A stretch of 64,000 bases of DNA, taken from assembly GCA_958450365.1 (NCBI GenBank), contig CAUEEP010000023.1:1-64000 (forward strand). The letters are read 5' to 3'. The translations under genes and the position numbers were made by a program. This document shows, piece after piece, positions 56,350 to 64,000 of this stretch (position 1 is its first letter; every line of letters begins with the position of its first letter). The notes beneath the pieces are model-generated. The model did not search any database and was not told the DNA's origin. It saw only the letters and a list, made by a program, of their open reading frames with translations. Origin of the DNA: Mesorhabditis belari (taxonomy: Eukaryota > Nematoda > Chromadorea > Rhabditida > Rhabditidae).

Positions 56350-57844
56350 CTAAACGTGTCTGTGTGATGTGGGTCTTGAAAGCTCACCACTTCGGGCACC
56401 AAAAAGACAATCGATCACGTAGGCTCGATAAACTTTCGTGCTTGAGATCAAAATGATGCTATTTAGCAATGAATGCAAGGTGTAGATTAAAGACACTGAA
56501 GAGATTGCTGAAAATTGAGATCAACACTTGCGTTGTCTTCGTGCAAATATCAGTCACCAATATTTTCGATGGGCACCAAATTGGCGAGACTAAGCGCCAT
56601 CGCCAACGATGGGAAACCGATGAAACTTATCAGCACGCCACACTAAGATAAGTAAAATGAAAAACTTGACTAGCCAACCTGTAGAAAGAAAATGATTTGG
56701 ATATAGCGAAGCATTTCCTTCGTTTTTTGACTGGCCGACTGTTTCATTGAGTTTATGTGACTAAGGGCCAAAAAGGTCAGATAAAATATCCATGATGCAC
56801 CAAAGAATATCTGAGAATTCCTTATGCGTATAACTTTTTATCAAGCAAACCGAGATCACAACTGGATAGTACCATCGTGGATCTCGAATCCGAGAATAGA
56901 TAGCCACAGGTCTACGATATATCAGGCAAGATGGGCTCAGTTCTGAATGGGAGTTGGAGCATTGATTGGATTATAAATTGTAATTGAGTAAACACTAATT
57001 TCAGCTAACTTCTAAACACCGTAGAGTATTTCAGGTGGTACTTTAAGTTGCCTATTAACACACGAGGTCATCGGTGGCCTATAGGTTAACTAGAGAGCTT
57101 AGGAGTGAGCCACACTTTCAGCTATTTTGAGCTTTACTTTAAGTCAAGTAATATTTAGGATTCAATGGCTGCTTGTCAACTTCTCCCACACCTGAATCTC
57201 CTCGAGTCGATAAAATGAATTCGCTTGGATCGACGGCTTCGTATTGATTCAGAATAAAGAATAGGAGAACTAAACTGACGCCTGGGGCAAGTCCCATCCC
57301 AAAGCAATGCAAGAAATAGAATCTCGGGTGAACACTCGAATAGCCGACTGCGTGCAATTTATACAAAAGTGAAACGAGAAGTATCTCGACGACAAGTGAG
57401 GCAAAAGTTGGCACAAATTTCTGAAGTTTATTGTAAGGTTTAAGGTTTAAAAAGATAACCGTTGGTTGTGCCTTGAAATCTAAAGACAGCTCAAATACAT
57501 GACCAAAACTGATCGCTGGTGAGGGGAGAAGAAAGAGCGGCTCCGACACAAAAACACATAAATCCATGCACTGGGAGAAAATCTAAAGAGTTTTTTAAAG
57601 AATTTCTACTCAAATTTCTAACCACACTTCCAATTTGAATGTTTCGATAAAGTTTTGCAGCCGGTGAAGGCACTTTCAACATTATAAACATTGTGAAGAG
57701 GAAAAGTAGTGTAGTAAGAGCAATGGAGACTTTGTGCAATACATCAACAGTCCTCCATTCAGCTTCATTTGGGCAAAACATTGAAATATGAGTCAATAAA
57801 TGAGTAAAGTTTTGTTTTTGTTCAAAAAGTTCTGCTTTCTTCAT
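56350..57844 (-). CDS. Srh-like chemoreceptor, copy 2, with altered stop
   Basis: Reverse-strand counterpart of 7065-8540: start ATG at 57844 (MKKAELFEQKQNF), the same seven exons and short introns. The splice sites checked (exons 1-2, 2-3, 6-7) are intact. The stop TGA of copy 1 is TCA here, so the frame extends about nine residues to a TAG at 56352-56350. Otherwise differences are conservative (for example SEFIL for SELIL). Potentially functional. Confidence 0.7.
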
Positions 57845-58187
57845 AGAACATTTGACTAAAGATTTGATTCAAAGAGTAAACAGGCAATTTCCGTGTAATT
57901 ACCTGGTTGCCCACAGCGTGGTTGCGCGATTATTTTATTTGAAAAAAGTTTTTTTTTGTATTTTAAAAGAAAACATGGTAATAGTTGAATTGTTTACGCG
58001 CTGGTTGTAATAATGTCATTTTTCTGTTGATCATTAGATGGGGAAAGCTTTCAACTCTATCATTGTATTGCTAAACTTTTGTGAAGATTGTGCTATCAGA
58101 GAAGAAGAGAAAACTCGAGAAGATGAACGGACAGTTTAGAAAAGAATGAGACTCTTCTCAAATGCTTTCTATCGACATTTTACGATT

Positions 58188-58822
58188 TGACAATAAACTC
58201 TCTTATATAGTCGAGTTTGAAAAGTTTTTTCAAAAAGATTCAATCGTTTCGAGTGCTTCGATTTTCCTTGACAATGTTTTTTGATGGGTTCTTGAAGTCA
58301 GCAAGTCACCATGGACTTTTAATCTTAAACTTTTCAGCTCCTACACTTGGGTTCAAAAAGACATTTGTTTCGTCGAAAAAGTAGGTAAGAATTGGTTCAA
58401 CTTTAAAGCTTTTACGAAAAATTCAGCCACAAGGGCGATCGTCTCGTTGCTCGTTTCGTAAAATCTCCAAATTCAGTTCATTTTTCGGGAAATGAGGGCC
58501 ACTTTTCAGTAAATCGTTTCGAAGGGATTTGTTGAGTTTCAAAAAGATTAGAGAATCACTAGAATGTTTGATGATTGAGTTCTGTAATCCATTGGGTAGA
58601 GTAGAGAATTTCAAGGGTTTTTGAGAGAAGTCATCAAAAAGGCCTCATATAGAGAGAGACAAGGCAATTTGATCTCTGGCACCAAACTCAAAAATGATTT
58701 GATTCAAAGAACACTTTTTAGGGGCAAATTGTATCTCGTCAATTGGTTTGACACGTTTTCTGCTTACAATCACATTTACTTTTACTATGCTGAAAGCTGT
58801 TTTACTTCTCGTCATCCTTCTA
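58188..58822 (+). other. Possible exons interrupted by mariner
   Basis: Bases 58191-58300 repeat 6229-6345. Beyond are short forward segments after AG acceptors (SYTWVQKDICFVEK; HKGDRLVARFVKSPNSVHF) and RGKLYLVNWFDTFSAYNHI, immediately before the mariner insertion. They read like remnants of an unrecognised gene. Confidence 0.3.
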
Positions 58823-60087
58823 TTAGGTTGGTAAAAAAGAAATGCGCGTTTTCGTTAAAAGTTCATTTTATTATAAAAACAAGATAACAATACATTAGTC
58901 CAAAAGGTATTCGCCATCTGCATCAATGACTTGTCGCCAACGTTCACGCAGAGAATGGATGCCCTTCTTGAAGAACTCGACCGGCTGCGACTCGAAGAAG
59001 TTGAACACCCAAATTTGGACCTCGTCGGTGTTCCTGAACTTTTTCTCGGCCAAGGAGTGGTGCATTGATCAGAACAGATGGTAGTCGGAAGGCGCCAAGT
59101 CTGGGCTGTATGGCGGATGAGGCAGGACTTCCCAGCCCATTTCTTCAATTTTCTGCTGGGTGATTTTTGCGACATGCGGCCGAGCGTTGTCGTGAAGGAA
59201 TTTTGTCGACGCCGTATCCACACCTTGACGTCGCAGCGCCTGGTCCACGCGGTCCAATTGGCCTTGGTAGAGGTTCGCCGTAACTGTTTGACCCGAATCC
59301 AGAACTTCAAAGTACACCAGGCCTTTACTGTTCCACCAAACACAAAGCATCACCTTTTTTCCGTGGATGTCCGGTTTTGGAGTCGGTTTTGGAGCTTCAC
59401 CGGGGTCCAACCACTGCCGCTTTCTTGCTGTGTTGTCGTATTGGATCCACTTCTCATCCGACGTAACAATGGAGTCGAAAAACCCACTGTTCTTGGCGCG
59501 GTGAGTGAGAATTCCGGCGATTGCGATGCGTGTCGCCTTGTTTGCATCGGATAGCTTATGCGGTACCCATTTTCCGCATCCATTCGTCTTGCCCATGCCA
59601 TGTAGATGGTTCTCAATGGTGACATGAGTGCAGTCGAACTGTTCTGCCAGGTAGCCAGTGGTTTGGCGTGGATCCGACTCAATGGCTTCCTTCAATGCGT
59701 CGTTGTCGATGATTTGAGGTCGACTCCCGTGTTTTTGGTCTTCCAAGCTTTCGTCACCGTCTCGGAAGCGCTGGAACCATCGTTTACACTGACTTTCGGA
59801 TAGAGCATCTTCGTCAAACACTTGAGATAGAGCGCGATGAGCTTCAGCAGCCGATTTGCCTTGCTTAAATTCATACCACAAGCAGGCCCGCAAGCGAAAT
59901 TTTTGGTCCGACATTTTCTGAACACTCTTTCTTGTAAAAAAAACAAAGTAAACATAGACAAATTGTATATCAAACGATGCGCAAGAACACGCTCTTTCCA
60001 ATAGAATAAACTATTTAAAAAAATCTTTTACTGTGAATAAAATACAAATCAACAAACACGACGCTCATTTCTTTTTTACCAACCTAA
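58823..60087. mobile_element. Full-length mariner transposon
   Basis: 1265 bp with terminal repeats TTAGGTTGGTAAAAAAGAAA and its complement, flanked by a TA duplication (58821-58822 and 60088-60089). Length and ends are right for a complete mariner of the TTAGGTTGG group. It carries one transposase gene on the reverse strand. Confidence 0.9.
58895..59914 (-). pseudogene. Mariner transposase with one premature stop
   Basis: Cut-and-paste DDE/D transposase. From ATG 59914 (MSDQKFRLRACLWYEF) the frame shows the N-terminal HTH region (AEAHRALSQVF, CKRWFQRFRDGDES), then catalytic aspartates in TSDEKW, LHDNARPH and PSDYHLF. A TGA at 59071-59069 follows DYHLF directly, where relatives have arginine. 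The frame then continues open (SMHHSLAEKKF, VFNFFESQPVEFFKKG) to a natural stop at 58895. Total 339 codons, close to the usual ~345. The simplest cause is a single CGA-to-TGA change. All catalytic residues remain, but the C-terminus is lost unless the stop is read through. Confidence 0.9.
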
Positions 60088-60866
60088 TACGATCAACACA
60101 TGTTTAAAGCTCACTCACTCTAGGCGGCCAGACCCAACAGCTTTGTCGATCAGTTAGATCAGAGCACATCATATTTCCCTGGAATTCCCAAAACGGTGCA
60201 ATTCTCTGCTCGAGCAAAGAAACTGGTTGTTCGAAAAAAAAAACGATACTCTTGGTGGCAAGCTGTGAATTTTTTTGTGAAAATGGTTAGCGACAAGTTG
60301 TGGGAAACTGTTTAACCATTAAAATCATATTGGAAGAGTCTGCTAAAACAATAACTCAAATTGTAATTTGACTATGTTCTTGATAGTTAACTATGAGTTG
60401 TTACTGGGAGTGATTGCCCATGCTGACCAGTTTTCGTGAAATTTGATCACTGAAGATGTGTTATATATAATTTGCCAACAAATCTATAAAAGTTTAAACA
60501 TTCTCTGGCAACCACCGAATAGCTCGAATTCCAAAAAACCTCAAACATGGGAAACTGGGTGTGCTGACAGCAGATTTGGGGTTAACTGGATGAAGTACTT
60601 GACGGGCAAGCTAGGTCGGCCATTTCAAAGAGGCAAGATCACCGTTTTGTTCTGCACATTTCGTGTTTACACCATCATGAGTAGCGTCACTCTCATCAAG
60701 TTAAAAATCATAATATATTTCGTTCTCGATGAAGACTCCCTTTAAATTGGCCGAAAGGTGAAAAACTGTTTGCCAGTACAGCATAGTGCATTCCCGTGAA
60801 CCCAGTCGAGGGTACTGGTTTGCTTGCTCTCTCAAGTTACGTTACAAAATCTTTCTCAAGCTTGGG
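60088..60866. other. No gene recognised
   Basis: A 100-codon frame at 60443-60745 has no recognisable motif. The rest is AT-rich. Confidence 0.35.
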
Positions 60867-61294
60867 TTCATTGCATGTTTTGTGCATCTTGAGACAGAAA
60901 ATCATCGAGATTAAGTGATTCTTTTGAATGTTTTCGTCGAATCAATCAAACACTCCAACGGCTTTGATGAAGTGCATTGCAACTCGAAGATCTCCACACT
61001 CTCCATGTGTTCTAAAGATGAGCGAGAACACAACGAGAGCTTTGCGCTTTTTTATGTGGAGTGATGTTTTTTGTTTCAGAAAAAACTACAAATCTTTTGA
61101 TTGTATTTGTCCTGAATTTGAACAAATTTTCAGTGTAATCAGTGCCGAGTCACTCTGCCGAAGCCGATGATCAACCAACCTCTTAGAGTAAATTAACTAC
61201 AAATATCAATCATAAAAATTTATTCAAATAGAAAAAAAGGATTTGTAAAATAGAACAGAAAGGAGTCAGTGTGAGATCTGTGGGGATCGGTTCT
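60867..61294. repeat. 3' flank of haemagglutinin-like gene, direct copy of 27.8-28.2 kb
   Basis: Aligns in direct orientation with 27785-28205 with small indels, continuing on into the C-terminal coding part (61295-61390 with 28205-28340). Confidence 0.75.
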
Positions 61295-63714
61295 TCAATA
61301 AAATGATGCGGGCCCAGGAGGGCTCTTTGTGTCCAAATCCGTCGAGATGTTCAGTTTATTCTCCCCGTCGCCCAGTTCCACATCGAAAGCTTTCTTCTTG
61401 TCGAAATCCGTCGAGATGTTCAGTTTATTCTTCCCGTCGCCTAACTCCAGACCCCAAACTTCTTTTTCTTGCGCTTCTGCACTGATTTTTGTACCATCAT
61501 GCAAGTGCACGTCGACATACGCCTGATTCTGCTTCAAATCGGTTCCGACGTTAAATTTTTGATCTACATCGCTGAAGCCTACTTTCACGGCTTCTTTACC
61601 GACACCAATGCTGAGCGATTGATCTTTGGTTTTGATATCGATTTGTGCACCCGAATCTTTGGCACCCAGTTGAATGCTAGTGTCGCCATCGCTAATTTTG
61701 ATTTCACCACCTTCTTGACCAACGTCAAGCGAAAATTCGGTGTCATCTTGTTTGATTAGTACCTCGGCTTTTTTGTCCTTAGACGAGAATTTGAGCTTAT
61801 GCTCGGTTTTTTTTTGTTTTCATGTGCATTTTTGCGCCGTCGTCTTTGTTAAATCCAGCTTCGATAGCAAAATTACGTCCTTTGATCATAATATCAGCGC
61901 CTTTTCCTTTCGAATACGTAGCACCAGCACCGAATTCGTTGATTTGCAATTTGACCCCGTCTTTTCCCACATGAGCCATCATCCCTTTTGTCTCTGCTTT
62001 TCTACTCGTTATTTGGCGGATGGCATCTATTTTCTTGTTCACATTCCAGTTTTGTGGTGTTTTACTGTTCCCCGATATTACACTCGATTGAATTTTGTGT
62101 TTAACCTCATTTGTAGTTTCCAAATGCCCAAGTGAAACGGAGCCGATTGCTTTTTGAGTGGGAATGATTTTGACGCTAGTCGATTTGCTAATCATGTAGG
62201 CGTGCTCATCAATATCGTTAGCTTGAACGCGTTCGGCGAATTCTTCAACCTCTTGATTTGAAGAGATGAGTCCTCCTGTTAGTTGGAGACGTTTCATTTT
62301 CAAGTTTTTTGTGGTAATGGCTTGGTGAGAATGAATGCTGGAGATCGTTTTGATCTGAGCGATGTCTTCGTTTCTTTGATCGACGTCCACCCCAGGAACA
62401 GGCACTGATACGCCTAAAAAATTAGATGTTTTAGTTCTGATCTTTAAGTGAATTTTTTCGTTTAAGCTTTCGAAATTTTAAGATCCCAAGCACCACTGTG
62501 TATTCTTTGCCTCTTTAAAAGGAATTTCTCTTGAAAAATTGCAATTAAAACCTTTTGAATAATCCCCTCTGATGATCCTTTAAAAGGGTTCAATTGCAAT
62601 TTTACCTCTGATGAATATGAATTTCTTTAAATTCTCACCTCCGATGACGATACACCCGATATCCACGGACACTTTATCGCTGCTGCTCGTTCTTGTCGAC
62701 AACGTTGACGTGATTTCCATGGTGTCCACATCTCCCTTTACCTCGTCACACATTATATTTGCATTTTCTAACTTCACATTTTTTTCTTGAACACAATCGA
62801 GCCTCCAACATTTGTTAGTTGATTTGTATATTCTACGGCTTTTGACGCGCTTTTCTCTGTGGTTATGTTGATTTTCAGCTCAGTGGGGACCAAAGAGATT
62901 GTAAGACTTGATGATTCCATGCTAGATTCAAGTTTGTTTCCGATAAACTCAACATCCGGAGCGTCGATTATGAATTGACCCGTATTAATCTGCATGCCTT
63001 GGGCAACGAATTTTTTGGCCTTTATTTCCAAAGCCCCTGATGTTATCGAATTTTCGGCGATTGTCTGATATTTTTTGTTGGTTTCTGTATGGTTGAAACT
63101 GAGGGAGGTGAAGTTAAAACCTGAGCTTTGAGTGTACTCCTCATGCTTTAAAATCCGCTCCTTAAATGTTACTTCTCCTTCTTCAGCCAGCATGAATGTT
63201 TTTCCCTGGTTTTCAACACTTGATCCTTCGATTATAATGTGACCTTTTGTTGATTTGATTATATTAGAATCGTCGCCTTTTGTGATAAGTCTTGTTCCCT
63301 CGCTCATTTCTTGTGAATTGTAGCTGCTAGAGTTGTTCAGGCCCCACCAACTACTTTTGGTCGTTCGGGTAGTTCGCTGGGTTACCAAATCCAACAATTC
63401 AATGTTTCCTTCAACATCTAGGTAGACGTTTTCACCTGCAGTTATGTCGGTGGCGATCGAAGTGATTCCACCGTGTTCATTTTGCATAATGATTTTCCCG
63501 CCGGAAGCTATGTTCGATTTGTTAACGTCGGTCGAAGTGGTAGTCGTTGTTTTTTTGTTGAAGCCTAAAAAGCCTGACTTTTTTTCTGTTTGAGATCGGT
63601 GGGTAGTAGCGGCACTGGCCGTGATTCCGTGCGTGCCTTGTAGGATCATGTCGCCTTGACTGGATAGATTTGACGCGTAGACGTCTATTTTATTGCCGGC
63701 GTTCATGTGAAGAC
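61295..63714 (-). CDS. Filamentous-haemagglutinin-like protein with introns (3' part, 5' end outside model)
   Basis: Resembles the haemagglutinin-repeat region of bacterial two-partner-secreted adhesins (FhaB/CdiA type). Exon 63714-62639 follows an acceptor at 63715-63716. It encodes alternating beta-helix repeats such as NKIDVYASNLSSQGDMILQ, GGKIIMQNEHGGITS, GENVYLDVEGNIEL and SSSYNSQEMSEGTRLITKG. A ~225-bp intron (GTGAGAA to TTTTTAG) leads to exon 62413-61295, with VDVDQRNEDIAQIKTIS, then glycine-rich beta repeats ending LELGDGKNKLNIS and SPPGPASFY-stop. About 730 residues are visible, and the 5' part lies beyond the window or an upstream intron. Two one-base frame changes occur in A runs (about 62780-62786 and 61807-61815), so it is either decaying, slippage-prone or mis-sequenced. 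No toxin domain was recognised. Eukaryotic introns argue for an acquired gene, not contamination. Confidence 0.65.
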
Positions 63715-64000
63715 CTAAAGCGTTAAAATGTAAAACGTTATAACCACGATCCGGGTCCGAAGCAGGGCTGCAATACCCAATCCTGCCCTTTTAAAACCTT
63801 TCGGACGGTTTCGGCACACCAAAAAGGACAATTAAGCCCGGATATCAATATACAATAAGTTTTCCAGCTGGATGAATTGGAAATTTGTAAGAGATTAGCG
63901 CTCGACTCGGATCGAATTAAGCCTAAATCGTTGAATATGATTTTAGTGAAAAACGTGACATCTCACATTTTTCAAGCATATTCTGAAACTTAAGGTTTGC
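63715..64000. other. Probable intron or upstream part of the haemagglutinin-like gene
   Basis: On the reverse strand no long open frame is seen before the acceptor TTAACGCTTTAG at 63726-63715. The preceding exon must be outside the window or is very short. Confidence 0.35.

Larger units (their letters stand above)
52557..58187. repeat. Inverted, circularly permuted copy of 6395-12075
   Basis: Bases 52557-52898 equal the complement of 6737-6395. The sequence then jumps at CAGGTCC/AAGAACTTC to the complement of 12075 and runs to the complement of 6737 at 58187. The two ends (ATTTTAC and TCGTAAATCG) are contiguous in the 6.7-kb copy. Just beyond, 58191-58300 is a direct copy of 6229-6345. Confidence 0.75.

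Noticed and set aside
59078..59554. 158-codon forward frame inside mariner
   Set aside because: Antisense shadow of the transposase, whose catalytic motifs are clear on the other strand.
61295..63714. Bacterial contamination as the source of the haemagglutinin-like gene
   Set aside because: The frame is split by an AT-rich nematode-type intron, and its 3' flank is duplicated at 27.8-28.2 kb inside clearly nematode DNA. Not excluded without read data, but less likely.

Overview
The window looks like nuclear DNA of a rhabditid-type nematode. The evidence is very short GT-AG introns (many 35-45 bp, ending in TTTCAG-like acceptors), two families of nematode-specific 7TM chemoreceptors (Srh-like and Str-like), short arrays of the nematode telomere unit TTAGGC, and mariner, Tc1 and pogo-like transposons. 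The species cannot be named from the sequence alone. No rRNA, CRISPR array or bacterial operon was seen. All exon models and copy boundaries were read by eye.

Layout. 1-6.2 kb: the reverse-strand copy of a secreted protein gene with related internal segments. 6.4-12.1 kb: an Srh chemoreceptor (7.1-8.5 kb) and a radical SAM gene (12.0-10.1 kb, reverse). 14.0-15.4 kb: a class 3 lipase. 15.4-16.3 kb: fragments of an unrecognised gene and a protein kinase. 16.6-19.2 kb: an Str-like chemoreceptor with a satellite array in intron 2. 20.7-22.5 kb: a DUF5077/DUF3472 protein. 22.7-28.5 kb: mariner-derived elements, an integrase fragment, a radical SAM fragment and a piece of a haemagglutinin-like gene. 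29.4-31.3 kb: the clearest radical SAM gene. 31.3-36.4 kb: copied flank, a MITE, a Tc1 relic and further fragments. 36.4-42 kb: fragment copies of the secreted gene, satellite, Str, kinase and unknown gene. 42.2-48.3 kb: a forward copy of the secreted gene. 49.2-50.6 kb: a pogo-like relic. 52.6-58.2 kb: an inverted and circularly permuted copy of the 6.4-12.1 kb block. 58.8-60.1 kb: a full-length mariner. 61.3-63.7 kb: an intron-containing gene for a bacterial-type filamentous haemagglutinin-like protein, running off toward the right edge.

Most of the window is a mosaic of diverged segmental duplications, largely inverted. The same units (secreted gene, Srh, radical SAM, Str/kinase/unknown) recur as complete, truncated and frameshifted copies, so only some copies are likely to be functional. 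Two genes have a bacterial look but carry nematode-type introns: a cobalamin-binding-type radical SAM enzyme and a haemagglutinin-repeat protein. Old horizontal transfer followed by intron gain and local amplification is the most economical reading, but it is an inference. The genes do not form one obvious pathway. The common theme is environmental interaction (chemoreception, secreted proteins, lipase, acquired enzymes) in a rapidly rearranging region.
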